Assembly (NCBI RefSeq): GCF_003265705.1
Contig: NW_020312817.1
Location: 51,125,504-51,189,503 of the forward strand
Reading direction: 5' to 3'
Length of the DNA: 64,000 nucleotides
Source: Callorhinus ursinus
Taxonomy: Eukaryota > Chordata > Mammalia > Carnivora > Otariidae
Shown here: positions 45,885 to 57,945 of the stretch, in pieces
Layout: the number at the start of each line of letters is the position of its first letter
Position numbering within the stretch: the stretch's first letter is position 1
The notes under the pieces: generated by a model
Told to the model about the DNA's origin: nothing
Databases searched by the model: none
Seen by the model: only the letters and a program-made list of their open reading frames with translations
Made by a program: the position numbers and the translations under genes

Positions 45885-48320
45885 TCATCTAGCTTTACCT
45901 TGACACCAAAGCAAGACAAAAGTAGTGCAAAAGAGCAAATGATGAACCAATAAATAAATTTTAGCAAGTCAATTCCTAAGTGTTTTAAGAAAATAATTTA
46001 CCACTACTATGTAGGATTCGTTCTAGAGATGCAAGGATGGTTTGATATTTGAAAATTTGTTAATCTAATTTATCACATTACTAGGTGAAAGAGATGAGCA
46101 TTATCTTTGTGTATTCTAAAAAGGCATTGCACAACATCCAGCCTGCACTCCTGATTTTAAAAAAACTTACTAAAATACAAGCAATGTAATATTTCAGTAA
46201 CATGATAAAGAGCATCTATGTGAAATTCAGCAACCACCATAGATTTAACAGTGGAACGCTGAAAACACTTATTTGCATTTACATCAAAAGTATGGCGAAG
46301 ATACTTCTTACTAGTGCTTTAGAAGTTCTATGAAATAAATAAAGTTAAAAAATCTATTACTATGTGGTTGGATAACCCCCCAAAAATCAATGAAAAAATA
46401 ATAGGACCAATAAGACTTTTGTTGGTTAGATGGTCCACTTAGAAGACAAATCAGCTTCTCTTATATTAGCAATACCCTCATAGAAAATATATTGCAAAAA
46501 AAAAAATGCCTGATTCATCATTGGATTTTAACATCACTGTAAGTATACTTAAAAAGTTATATGTAGGACTAATGTGAAGAACATGTCACAAAATAATTTA
46601 AAAGAGACTTTATTATGTGCAAATACATATAGCATTTTTTAGGTGGGAAAATTTCATATTGGAAAGAATTTTTCCAAAATTAATCTAATTACCATGAATA
46701 ACAAGTGAATTTGATGGGGTGGTGGATTATTTTAACAAAATAATTCTAAAATTTATTTGCACGCAAAAATGGATAGTATTTGCCAAAAAATATGAAAAAG
46801 TAAATTGAGTGTGGTCTTTTCCTATCAAGTGTAGAAATATTATTATAAACCAAAAATAATATAATATCCTTCTCACGTTGGAGTAGACTGATAGATTAGA
46901 GGAAGAGAACATAAAATCTGGAAATAGTTAAAAGTACATGTAAGAATTTAGTATATGATAAAGGTGACATTAGCAATTGCTGTTGCCACTGCTATCTGCT
47001 AATTTGGATAAAAAGATGTTTTCATATATCAAAATAAATTCTAGATCAAATGCATGTTTACATTTTAATTTATTTTTTAATTTTTTTATTTTATCTAAAT
47101 TCAGGTTAGTTAACATATAATATATTATTAGTTTCGGGGGTAGAATTTAGTGATTCATCAGTTACATATAACACCAGTGCTCATTACATCACGTGCCCTC
47201 CTTAATGCCCATCACCCAGTTACCCCATCCCCCCACCAACATGTTTACATTTTTAAAAAGAAAGAAATTATGGGAGAACCAATAAAAATATTAGCAAATA
47301 TTTCTATAATCTGAAAATAAGTCACTGTCATAAGGATGACACCAAGGAATGAAATCATTAAGGAAATGGTTAATAATTTGGCCACATAAGATGTTTTGTA
47401 AGATACCTAACAAGAATTAATAAAGGAAATAGAATGTAAGCTTACTACAAAAGTAATTAACAAGCATTCCAAAAGGTTAATATCTGTAATATATAACAAT
47501 ATAACCCATTGTTTCAAACTCAGTAAGAAGACTGCACAACTTATTGGGAAAATTTGCAGATGTTGTATTTTAGGCAGTCAGAAAAGAAGAAAAATAAAAG
47601 ACTAATGATAACATGAGCAAAATGTGTAACTCTGGTAATAAGACATGTATATTAATATTGTGGGATATTCTTCCCTCTAAATTTGCCAAAAGTAAATAAG
47701 AAAATGATAACATTCAATATTTATGAGAAACATTTCCCCAAATAGGTATTCTGATACATTCCTGGAAGGTGTAAAAATTGGTATATTCTTCTTGGTGGTC
47801 AGTTTTTCAGAATGCCTCAAAAATCTCTTAAAATTTGCTTACCTTTAACCCTGCAATCTAGTTCCATTTTTAGAGATTACTTTTAGAAATCTTAGTGAAA
47901 TAATCATGGGTGTATTATACAATTCACATATAAGTGTGTTCGACATAGTATTGTCTTTTGCATAGTGGAGTGGGGAATAAATTAAAAGCCAGTAACAGAT
48001 GTATTAGCTCAATAAATTATTATATATTCACATACTATGATCTCAATCACTCATTAAATTAGTGGAGATGGATATTTATCAATTTAAAATATGTTAATTA
48101 TTTCTTGACTGGAAAAGCAGATTGTAAAATAGTTTTATACTATATGATCTCACTTTTATTAATATAGATACACATACATTAATCATCTATATTATATACA
48201 GTAAAACTCTAGAGTTACATACTCCGTGGTTTAACTATACTAGTCTCTGTATAGCTTTTATTTTTTCTTTTTGTTTATCTGTGTTTAAAAAAATATTTTT
48301 TCTCTTATGCTTTTGTAATT
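45885..48320 (+). mobile_element. Old L1, sense, strongly diverged
   Basis: It follows L1 ORF2 from the reverse transcriptase region ('gagatgcaaggatggtttga', 'aaaaggcattgcacaacatc') to the 3' end ('accctgcaatctagttccat', 'ctatatgatctcacttttat'). Divergence and stops are heavy. A short antisense L1 at 47067-47239 is nested in it. Confidence 0.72.
47067..47239 (-). mobile_element. Very short L1 3' end, antisense
   Basis: Only the end of the 3' untranslated region complement is present ('agtgattcatcagttacata', 'cacgtgccctccttaatgcc'). The direct repeat 'catgtttacatttt' at about 47053 and 47240 marks the insertion site. Confidence 0.92.
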
Positions 48321-48623
48321 CTGGGGGTAGGGAAAGGTGATATTTAGAATTATTATTCTCTGTTCCAAGAGGATTTTGTCCTTGATAATTAATGTATACT
48401 TAAAAAAACCTACTTTTATTGAAGAAAGATTTTTACAAATGTGTTTCATTTTGTGGAAGGGAAATGGCCAATCGTTTTGGCCGTAATGTCTCCCCCCAGC
48501 ATTGTACAGTTACTTGAGTGAGTCAGATTTTGGAATTCATGGGAAATAAAATGCAATAGTTCAAATTCGAAGCTACCCTGGACAGGTGTTCCCTATATTC
48601 ATCTTCCTTGGTTTTTTTCTGTT

Positions 48624-48814
48624 TTTTTTTTTTTTTAAGATTTTATTTATTTGACAGAGAGAGACACAGTGAGAGAGGGAACATAAGCAGGGGGAGAGGG
48701 AGGAGCAGGCCTCCCGCCAAGCAGGGAGCCCGATGCGGGGCTCGATCTCAGGACCCTGGGATCATGACCTGAGCCGAAGGCAGACACTTAACGACTGAGC
48801 CACCCAGGCTCCCC
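48624..48814 (-). mobile_element. Can-SINE, antisense
   Basis: T run, then 'gacagagagagacacagtga', ending in gagccacccaggctcccc. The flanks share 'ttttctgtt'. Confidence 0.94.
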
Positions 48815-48867
48815 TTTTCTGTTCTTAAAATATAAAAATGACACCCTAGTAAGCGCGAGTGTCAATA

Positions 48868-48953
48868 TGTCATATAATACATTGGTTCCTATATATACAA
48901 TAGCTATTAATGTCATATAATACATTGGTTCCTATATATACAATAGCTATCAT
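48868..48953 (+). repeat. 43-bp tandem duplication
   Basis: 'tgtcatataatacattggtt' followed by 'cctatatatacaatagctat' occurs twice head to tail (48868 and 48911). The copies differ at most in their last bases. Confidence 0.95.
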
Positions 48954-48954
48954 A

Positions 48955-50495
48955 TGTCAGCCCCATACTGACTTTAATGTCCAGGCCATTTAGAAGCAGT
49001 ACTGTTAATGAGACTCTTGTTTGTGTAACACAAAATATATGCTTTTTCCACCAGTAGAGTTATGACCTTTCTTGCATGTCTATACTGTAAGTAATTTGTT
49101 GAGGATTTTTCCTTTTTTTGTTTATTTTGAGCTGCCATTGCTACCTAAATGCTGTAACCTCTCGGTATTGATCAGGTTGATCGTACTATCCAGAATCAAA
49201 GTCAGAGGTAACTCACAGCCCTAAATTTTCAGTATTGCTTCCACAAAATGCCATGTTTCTGTGTGGTCTAGTATATAGATGTTCTTTCTAAAGCCACTGT
49301 TTCAAAAGTATTTCTAGTCACCAACCATTATATTCTCTAGAATCAAATTGGTACAGCTTCTAAAACTACCCCTTCTTCTGGTTTTTACACAGACAGCAAA
49401 AGAGACTGCCCAGCATTTGCATTTTGTTCCCCAAAATGCTAAATATCGTCTTCATGGAAGCTCATATTAGTAAAATGTATTAGCCAAACAGAGCTGTGTC
49501 TGAAATTTGCTCTTGTGTACTATAGTGAAAGGTGAGAGAGGGAGGAGCTATTTCTGAGAAAAAAAAACCAAAATCATTTGTTTTTTAATTAATATGAATA
49601 TTTCTTTTCATATTTTAAATTCCCTAGCAAGAGTGGCTCTCTTGTCAAAGAGAGATTGAATAATAGGAACTATATATATATGGAAAGAACTGTAAAGAAA
49701 ACGCCAGACTGCCTTGTTATATTATATTTTAAAATCCCCAGGTTTTCTTAGTTCTCAGTGATGTTTTGTCATCACACTAGCAACATAACCAAAGGGACGG
49801 GGCAGTGTGTAGGTGTGTGTATGTGAAAGAGAGAGAGAGAGAATGAATAGAGAGGGAAAGAGAGAATGGGAGTGGATGTCCTAGATTATACTTCACTGAA
49901 CACTGAATGGTAAGGGGGGGAAATTACTGAAATTTGCAACTATTTTCCCCTTGAAGTTTTGATGACCAAGGTGGCCTCCCTGTTTTCACGAGGCACCCAG
50001 AAGTGATTGTCATAATAAGGTTTTCCACAGTTAGAATTCTAAAATGTTGCCTTGTCTTTTAAGAGATGAGGTTTAGTACACAAGCATGTTTGCAGCTCCA
50101 GTTGTGTGATTTAGAATTGCATGCACAGCTACCCATTTTGCATGCTCAGCATAAGAGCGTACTTTTGAGAATTTATCCTTGTTATCCTGATAATTATCTT
50201 TGAGAAATGCATGAGAGAGAGGAAATGCAGTCTCAAGTAACGGACCCAGAGGAGGGAATCCTAAGTTTGTTTTCTCTGTCTGCTTTAATGTTAATTTATA
50301 TGACCTGGATCAAGATCTCTCTTAACCCATTTCGGTTTGCCTTAGTTTCTTTGTCTAAAAATACAATGATACCTGTCCTTGGCCTTCCTTCCTGGGCAGT
50401 TACTTGATGGGCCATCTTTAAGGGAAAGTTCTTTTCTATATAAAAGTTCCTGAAATTTTCCTGCCTAAAACCCTTTTAAACAACATTTCTCTTAG
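48955..50495. other. Intron with few recognised repeats
   Basis: About 1.5 kb of mixed composition without SINE, L1 or L2 that I can name, apart from a GT/GA simple repeat at 49802-49842. An open frame at 50207-50407 is not recognised. It could hold conserved non-coding sequence; this was not testable here. Confidence 0.4.
49802..49842 (+). repeat. (GT)n(GA)n simple repeat
   Basis: 'gtgtgtaggtgtgtgtatgt' passes directly into 'gaaagagagagagagagaat'. Confidence 0.85.
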
Positions 50496-50499
50496 CACT

Positions 50500-51330
50500 G
50501 CATTTCATTCTGTGAACTGCTGCTGCCTCAGGACTAACCAAATGATTCTGCTATTTAGAAAGTGTCAGTGCCTCCCATTAAGTATAAACTCTTCTCTGTG
50601 ACCATCAAGACTTTCCATTAATATGACCTCCATTTTGTCCTTATCTCTCTTGGTTTTTTGTTTGCCCAAGATATTCCTTCCAAACTGAAGTAATGCTCTT
50701 CGTCAGGCACATCCAACTGTTTTCTGCCTTTGGTGTTGTTCATAACTTTTTGTCTACTTTAGCTATGTGTATTGAAATATTACCCATCCTTCAAGGCTCA
50801 TTTCAAATCCTTCACCTCCTATGAAGCCTTCTCCAGTTCTCCTAACCAGACATGACATCTTTCTTTTTTGTGGCTCTTATTATATGGCACTAACCTAATC
50901 CTGTCTTGGGTGGGATGTGTTATTGATTTGTGTGCTTATGTCCAGAAAGGGAAGCATGGTAATTTAGAAGTCCCTACTGTGTTCCAGATGTTTTACATGT
51001 GTTACATGTCATCCCAACTAATGAAGACTCACGATACCTCAGTCAGATGAGTAGTAGTATATTTTAGTAACGAGAACATGAACTCAGGGAAGTTATATAC
51101 TTTGTAAGAGATACAACAAATAGGTGGCAGGGTCAGGATTTAAACAGATTTATTTGACTTTAAAACTTTTCCATTATACCATTGTGCCTACTAGATTGAT
51201 TTCTAGCTACAAACTGTGGATAGATAGAGACCTTGCTTGAATCGTCTCTACCTGTGTGTATGGTGCAGTACCTTGCATGAAATGGTGTACAATAAGTTTA
51301 CGTGTTTTGTATAATAAATTAAGTGAATTC
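50500..51330 (+). mobile_element. L2 LINE, sense, carrying an antisense MIR
   Basis: 'agactttccattaatatgac', 'atccttcaaggctcatttca' and 'tgaagccttctccagttctc' are L2 phrases, and the tip returns after 51205. A MIR-like block in the opposite orientation separates the two parts. Confidence 0.7.
50960..51200 (-). mobile_element. MIR SINE, antisense
   Basis: 'ccctactgtgttccagatgt', 'ctcagggaagttatatactt' and 'aggtggcagggtcaggattt' match the complement of MIR. Confidence 0.75.
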
Positions 51331-51334
51331 CTAC

Positions 51335-51680
51335 CTAGGGATTGAAAATCATTTTTGGATCATGTATATCATTAAAAGTAATCACTTAATTATTAAAAAG
51401 CAAAGTCACAAAGTATTATCCTGAGACAAAGACCTAAAGTTAGTTTGGGTTAAAATTCTAATTGGGCCTTTCTCCTTCCATATTCCCTTAAACTTACCCA
51501 AATTAAAAAAAATCATTATTTTTCAAGTGACAGAATTTTAATTTTAAAAATAGGTTGCCTGTTTCTACCCTCACCTAGCTCCTTAGCTGACATCCCATGT
51601 GGAAATTCTCTCATCTAATGGTAATAACACTTCACTAAATCAGCCCAATCCCTGTAGTGTTCTCTTGAACAAAATAGAGG
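51335..51680. other. AT-rich intron, nothing recognised
   Basis: A short interval between an L2 and a DNA transposon. No feature is supported. Confidence 0.45.
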
Positions 51681-51681
51681 A

Positions 51682-52482
51682 GTGCCTTGGAGATATTGTG
51701 GGTTTGGTTCCAGACCACAGCAATAAATCAAATAGCACAATTAAGCAAGTCAAATGAATTTTTTTGGCTTCCCCAGTGCATGTAAGTTATGTTTACACTA
51801 TACTGTAGTCTTTTAAGTGTACAGTAACTTTATGTTTAAAACACCAATATATATAACTTATTTGAAAAATGTTTTATTGCTGAAAAATGCTAACCATCAT
51901 CTCTGAGCTTTTAATGAGTTGTAATCTTTTTGCTGGTGAAGGGTCTTGCCTCTATGAAGATGGCTGCTGGACTGATCAAGGTGATGGTTACTGAAGGTCG
52001 GGGTGGCTGTGGCAACTTTTTCCAAATAAGACAATCAACTTTTCCACATTGATTGTCTTTTCTTTACAGGAATAATTTCTCTGTAGCATGTGATCCCATT
52101 TGATAACATTTTACCCACTGTAAGAACCCAATCCTCTCCAACCCTGCCACTGCTTTATCCACTAAGTTTATGTAATGTTCTACCAAGTCATTTGTTGTCA
52201 TTTCAACCATCTTCACAGCATCTTCACCAGGAGTAGATTCCATCTCAAGAAACCACTTTCTTCATGCATCCATAAGAAATGACTCCTCATTTGTTCAGGT
52301 TTTATCATGAGATCCCAGCAATTCAGTCCCATATTCAAGCTTCACTTCTAATTCTAGTTCTTTGCTATTTCCACCACATCTTCAGTTACTTTCTCTACTG
52401 CCCTTGAACCTTCAATTTACCAAAAACCAAGTATCTCCAAGTGAAGTAAAGTGAAGTGCAATAAAATGAGGCATGCCTGTCA
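51682..52482 (-). mobile_element. Tigger1-like DNA transposon, internally deleted
   Basis: The left end reads 'gtgccttggagatattgtgg' and 'gttccagaccacagcaataa'; the right end reads 'gtgcaataaaatgaggcatg'. The interior includes 'gaccaccacat'-like diverged text and clear blocks such as 'cttcaccaggagtagattcc' and 'gagatcccagcaattcagtc', which correspond to the complement of Tigger transposase. The piece jumps near 52400 from transposase sequence to the far terminus, so most of the coding part is missing. Confidence 0.85.
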
Positions 52483-52489
52483 GGAAGTT

Positions 52490-53715
52490 TCGGGTGTTTT
52501 CAAGGAACCGAGGGCATCAGAGCCTTCAGGATATCAGTCAATTTTTTCTTCAGAATAATTATATAGGTAGATCCACTGTCCAAGGAATTTTTTTCTTTTT
52601 TGATATTTTTCCCCTCTGATGGAGCAAATTATAGATTTGAGAATAATTTCTCTGCCTACTGAGAAATCAATGTTCCCTGTTTCTGTGCTGTTAAGATTTT
52701 GGTTATTTGAGCTACATAGAGTATTTTGAAATCAACGGATTTGCTCCCTACTGTGGTATTGGGGTTGTGAGTTTAGTTAGTGACTTACATCCTTTAAGAG
52801 TTTTATATTTCTTCAGAGACATTTTTGTGTGTCGAGCTATTAGGTAGCACTTTTCCTCCAGAAAACTATTTTCCCCAACCACAGTCAATTTACCTGGTAG
52901 TATTCAGCCAGTAGTCCTTTGACTCTTTAATAGTGATCTCTTGCTCTCATAATTATTAAAATAAAGATTAAGAATGTTTGATTCCAAATACTAAGAGATA
53001 AGGTAGAAAATAAGGAGATTCTAGTGCTTAAAGGACCACAAAATGCTCCAGTTCTCCATATCTAATACACTAGTTAGAATCAGAGGTACCAGTGAGAACA
53101 TCTTGGATACTGCTCTGTCTGGTCATTCTAATATCTCAGATACCTTTATCAAATGGGAAGGAGGCTACTCTGCAATGCAAAGGTGCATTGGTACTGGGGT
53201 AGTGGAAATCTGGGTATTCTCTGAGGACAAAACAATTATATCAACATTGCTTATAAGAACAAATAATTAAAAACAACCTTAACTGTGTAATAACGGGTAA
53301 ATGGCTATATAAACTACATACTATTGATCAAGGAACTATTATGTATTTGTTAAAACTAATTTTGTGAATATTAAGTAATAATACTGCACTGCAAACTATT
53401 TATAACATAGTGTTAAGTGATAAAAGCAAAATGAAAATTTTACAAACACGATTGCAAGTATGTAAAAACTCTAAAAACATGTTAGTAGTGGGGAAAATGT
53501 TCAGTAAGAAATATACGAAATGTAAATAATTGTTTGTGGTGTGGCTTCCTAATCTTTTCAAAGTTGCTGTTTTATAATTTTTTTGTTATTGGCATTTAAA
53601 AAATAAGCATTTGCTTTATTAAGAAATGCTTAGCTCTTTGTTTGCTTCTTCCAGGTCAGACTTGCCTTTGCTCATAAATTACAATAGTGAAAGATTTCAA
53701 TCTTCTTCATTTAGC
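52490..53715. other. Intron, unassigned
   Basis: No SINE or clear LINE. The 75-codon open frame at 53043-53270 has no recognised product and no splice-site support; part of the region near 53270-53500 faintly resembles L1 or L2 text. Confidence 0.4.
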
Positions 53716-53719
53716 TCAT

Positions 53720-53875
53720 TTCATTCTTCAGAGCAACCCCTTTTTACAGATTAAATTTAGGCGGAGATAGGTAAATTATTGGCCAAGTTCATACAAGTCA
53801 ATATATGGTGGAATAGAGATTTAGGTTGCTTCAGCTTTCTGATGAAGCCCATGATCTTTTTGCTATAGTAAACTA
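53720..53875 (-). mobile_element. MIR SINE, antisense
   Basis: 'cctttttacagattaaattt', 'attggccaagttcatacaag' and 'aatagagatttaggttgctt' follow the MIR complement in diverged form. Confidence 0.6.
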
Positions 53876-53939
53876 GTTGCTTTTTCCCTAAAATTTCAAA
53901 GACTAAAGGAGGAAGTTTGGAATTTGTAGGGGTTCTCTT

Positions 53940-54655
53940 TTTTTTTCCTCTTTAAATTTTTTATTGTTATGTTAATCATCATACATTACATCATTAGTTT
54001 TTGATGTAGTGTTCCATGATTCATTGTTTGTGCATAACACCCAGTGCTCCACGCAGAACGTACCCTCTTTAATACCCATCACCAGGCTAACCCATCCCCC
54101 CACCCCCCTCCCCTCTAGAACCCTCAGTTTGTTTTTCAGAGTCCATTGTCTCTCATGGTTCATCTCCCCCTCCAATTTACTCCCCTTCATTCTTCCTCTC
54201 CTGCTATCTTCTTCTTTTTTTTTTTCTTAACATATATTGCATTATTTGTTTCAGAGGTACAGATCTGTGATTCAACAGTCTTGCACAATTCACAGCGCTC
54301 ACCATAGCACATACCCTCCCCAATGTCTATCACCCAGCCACCCCATCCCTCCCACCCCCCCACCACTCCAGCAACCCTCAGTTTGTTTCTTGAGATTAAG
54401 AATTCCTCATATCAGTGAGGTCATATGATACATGCCTTTCTCTGATTGACTTATTTCACTCAGCATAACACCCTCCATTTCCATCCACGTCGTTGCAAAT
54501 GGCAAGATCTCATTCCTTTTGATGGCTGCATAATATTCCATTGTGTATATATACCATATCTTCTTTATCCATTCATCTGTCGATGGACATCTTGGCTCTT
54601 TCCATAATTTGGCTATTGTGGACAGTGCTGCTATCAACATTGGGGTGCATGTACC
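53940..54655 (-). mobile_element. Young 5'-truncated L1, antisense
   Basis: It is flanked by a perfect 15-bp direct repeat, tgtaggggttctctt, at 53925-53939 and 54656-54670. It contains the 3' untranslated region complement, with two C-rich blocks around 54090 and 54340, and the complement of the ORF2 C-terminal end. On the minus strand MLIAALSTIAKLWKEPRCPS is readable from 54640. It has lost everything upstream and cannot be active. Confidence 0.96.
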
Positions 54656-54777
54656 TGTAGGGGTTCTCTTGAACTAAGGTATCCTAGCAAAGTTCTAGGC
54701 AAAGGGACTGAAAAAGCATGATCAAGATTAGGCCAGAAATAATAAGTCACTACTGAGGACAACTGAGGGTGTGTGGT

Positions 54778-54827
54778 CACTGAAGGAAGAACATAATGCA
54801 GACACTGAAGGAAGAACATAATGCAGA
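54778..54827 (+). repeat. 25-bp perfect tandem duplication
   Basis: 'cactgaaggaagaacataat' plus 'gcaga' occurs at 54778-54802 and 54803-54827 with no visible difference. Confidence 0.95.
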
Positions 54828-54879
54828 GTTTCTCTTTATGCCAGTTTATTTTCGATGTGTATTTCATAAACACTGGTGT

Positions 54880-55262
54880 GTCTGTCATACCCTCTGCTCA
54901 GACATTTTCAATGATTCATACTTTTTCTAGGGTAACTCTTATTCACATTACATATATTTCCCATAATTCCTCCACATAAATCCTTGACTTCAGCCAAGTA
55001 TATCTGTTCATTGTTCCCAAACATACTGCTCATTTCTGACTGTAGACTTTTGTTCATGGTTTTCTTTCTCCTTGGAGGGACTTCTCATCTCACTTTTGAT
55101 CTTTCTTTCCTTTAAAATACAATTCAAAGCCTATTTTCCCGGTGAAGTCTTTCTGGACAAGTCTCCCTCTTCCCCACAAGTCATATCCCAAGGGCTTGAC
55201 TTTCTTGTCAACTCATATAGATCTTATTGTCTCCATTCTCTACTTAAAACTTAAAATATATT
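54880..55262 (+). mobile_element. L2 LINE fragment
   Basis: 'aaatccttgacttcagccaa', 'aaatacaattcaaagcctat' and 'ggtgaagtctttctggacaa' are L2-like phrases in sense order. Confidence 0.55.
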
Positions 55263-55264
55263 AT

Positions 55265-56445
55265 CTTAAACAATTGGTTTAGGGATTTTAAAAAAATATA
55301 TTCCCTTTATCATCTCTCAGGTTACAGAGATGATAAAGAAATGCAGAAAAGAAATGTCTTAAGACTTTTTAATATGTCCTCCAGCACTAAGTAAGTATCC
55401 AGTGAATGTCATGATGAGACTGGATGGGCCTAACAGGAATATGGCACATGGAACAGTGACTTCCAACTCAGATGACTGCTCCCCATCGTAGGACATCTTT
55501 TCTATTATTACTCTTTCATGTAAATTTATTTGGCTTTACAGTTCCATCTCATTGAGAATGAAGTTGGGAAAACACTGCAAAGGTGTTTATTCAAGTTCAC
55601 AAGGAAGAAAATACTGCTACTTGGGAATATTGCAGTTAGGTCATTCTAAATTACATTTTTACTTCTTCGACAAGATGGCAAATTTGAGCCTGCTGATTGG
55701 TGCCAAGATACTCTAGCACATTCAGTGCACATGTTGTGGGGTGAGGAGTTCACAGTTCAGTGAATAGGAATCTGGTACATGCCACTGTTCTGCAATACTT
55801 TCATGGTGGTTTATAGCCACAGTTTTAATATGGTTTAGTAAGTGCTTGAACTTCTCCAAACAAATAACACACATTATTGGAAATCAGACACGGTGCATAC
55901 TTGCCCCTGGGGACCCCTCCTACTTTGAATTAGCAACTGCAGGCTTGTTGCTTTAGCTCCCTGGCTGTAGATGAGGTCCAGACCCTGTTCAAGGAAAAAC
56001 TACTTTCTTAAAACGTGATTAGAGTCTGTCTCTCTCTCTCTCACACATACACACACACACAGAGCCAAAAAATGAATTTTCTACTTTGAAATGCTTCCCT
56101 GAATGCATTCTATTTTTTAAAAGAGTTTCTGTTTAGAATATATACTTGTTATTTATATTTCATTTAGGATAATCTGATTGCCTTTACAGTATTTCTGAAA
56201 ATAAATGATTTACTATCTTTAACTGTTCCGGGATGGAGACTTTTGTCAATACTTACAGGGATTGTCAAACTAACAAAGCAAGGAAGTTTTAAGTTCCTTG
56301 TTTGTATATGTGTGTTTTGTTCTGTTTTGGTAGATGCTGTTTATTGTTTTTATTTTAAGTTTCCTTTAATCGGTGTGTATCTTGATAGCTCCTTTGGAAG
56401 ATACGTTAGGATCAAGAGGTGACAAGGACCTGAAAATGGAAAGCT
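55265..56445. other. Intron, unassigned, with a TC/AC repeat
   Basis: No transposon is recognised apart from the simple repeat at 56027-56065. Composition is mixed. No exon with splice sites was found. Confidence 0.4.
56027..56065 (+). repeat. (TC)n(AC)n simple repeat
   Basis: 'tctgtctctctctctctcac' continues as 'acatacacacacacacagag'. Confidence 0.9.
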
Positions 56446-56449
56446 GTCT

Positions 56450-56600
56450 GAAGAGAAAGAGAGCACGCAAATAGGGGGAGGGGCAGAGGGAGGGCGAGAG
56501 CAAGAAAATCTCAAGCAGGTTCCCTGCTGAGCACTGAGTCCAGTGCGGGGCTTGATCCCACGACCCTTGAGATCATGACCTGAGCTGAAATCATAAGGGA
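56450..56600 (-). mobile_element. Truncated Can-SINE, antisense, no head
   Basis: The GA-rich body, 'gggcttgatcccacgaccct' and 'gagatcatgacctgagctga' are present, but the terminal 'gagccacccaggcgccc' block is absent. Flanks share a degraded 'aagctgtct' repeat, so this may be a truncated insertion. Confidence 0.82.
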
Positions 56601-56604
56601 AGCT

Positions 56605-56925
56605 GTCTTTCAATAGACAGATCCTAATTCTGCAGTTTCAAGCAGTCTAACATAAAACCCTTTTAAAGGTAATTTTCCTCTGTGCCTATTTTTTCCTACA
56701 TGTGAACCTAGCTTTGGACTAGAGCTGTATACAATTTGAGGATTTTTTTTAGAACTCTGTTTTTGGTGCCATGTTGATCATATCGATATTTCTCTGTTTT
56801 AAAACAGATATGGTGACCCCTGTGGCTCATTGTTTTAGTTAAGAGGCCCCTGGAAAAATGTAGTTTTTTAGAAAAAATAGTTCATCTTTTAGAAAAGGGA
56901 ATAACTTCATTTCCTGTTTGTTTTT
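56605..56925. other. Short intron stretch, unassigned
   Basis: 'gttttggtgccatgttgatc' and neighbouring text are not recognised. No feature is supported. Confidence 0.45.
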
Positions 56926-56926
56926 A

Positions 56927-57093
56927 TTTTTTATTTTTTAAATGATTTTATTTATTAGAGAGAGAGAGAGAGAGCACAGAGGGAGAGTGAGAGGCAGACT
57001 CCCCGCTGAGCAGGGAGTTTGATCCCAGGGCCCTGAGATCATGACCCCGACCCAAAGGCAGACATTTAACTGACTGAGCCACCCAGGCGCCCT
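56927..57093 (-). mobile_element. Can-SINE, antisense
   Basis: It ends in gagccacccaggcgccc. The middle 'gatgcggggctcga' block is shortened. Flanks share 'ctgtttgttttta'. Confidence 0.93.
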
Positions 57094-57306
57094 GCTGTTT
57101 GTTTTTAAATTGAAGAATAACAAACATCGAAAAATAAACAAATTACATATAGTTTGAAGAATGTTCACAAAGTAGATAGTCTTGTGTTTTCAGCATGCAG
57201 ATCAAGAAACAGAACATTATCAGTTTCCCAGAAGACCCTTTTAGCCTTTCCCCCATCAAATCTGTACCTTTCTTCCTGAAGGTAATCATTATCCATACTT
57301 TTATTT

Positions 57307-57500
57307 TTTTAAGATTTTATTTATTTATTTGAGAGAGAGTGAGTGAGAGAGAGAGTGAGCACAAGCAGGGGGAGAGGGAGAGGGAGAAGCAAGCTCTCCG
57401 CTGAGCAGCGAGCCCGACTAGGGGCTCGATCCCAGGACCCTGGAATCATGACCTGAGCCAAAGACAGACCCTTAACTGACTGAGCCACCCAGGCGCCCCT
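57307..57500 (-). mobile_element. Can-SINE, antisense
   Basis: T-rich start, 'gagagagagtgagcacaagc', and end gagccacccaggcgcccc. Flanks share 'tacttttaat'-like text. Confidence 0.94.
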
Positions 57501-57609
57501 GTCTGTACTTTTAATAGCATAGCTTGGTTTTGCTAATCTATGGAATGATACTGTATATACTCTATTGTGTCATTTCTTAGGCTCAGTATAACAATGGTGA
57601 GGTATATCC

Positions 57610-57945
57610 ATTGCATATAGAAGTAATATAGATTAGTTAATATAATCTCAAGAGTCCTTATAAAAGGGCGGTAAGAGTGTCACAGTAAAGGAGATGTAGT
57701 GACAGAAGCAAAGGTCAGAGTGATGTAGCCAGGAGCCACGGAATGTGAGAAGCCTCTAGAAGTTGAAAAAAGCAAGGAACAGATTTTCCCCTACCTAGAG
57801 CCTTCAGAAGGAATGTTGTCTTAGTTTTAATAAGACCTGTCTTGGACTTCTAACCCCCAGAACTGTAAGATAATAAATCTGTATTGTTTTAAGACACTAA
57901 ATTTGTGGTAATTTGGTATAGGAGCAATAGGAAGCTAATATAGCT
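57610..57945 (+). mobile_element. MLT1-type MaLR LTR fragment
   Basis: It has the order of an old mammalian MaLR solo LTR: 'agagtccttataaaagggcg', 'ggtcagagtgatgtagccag', 'aagataataaatctgtattg' (with the AATAAA signal) and 'gtggtaatttggtataggag'. It has no coding part. The end abuts the hAT-like remnant. Confidence 0.8.
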
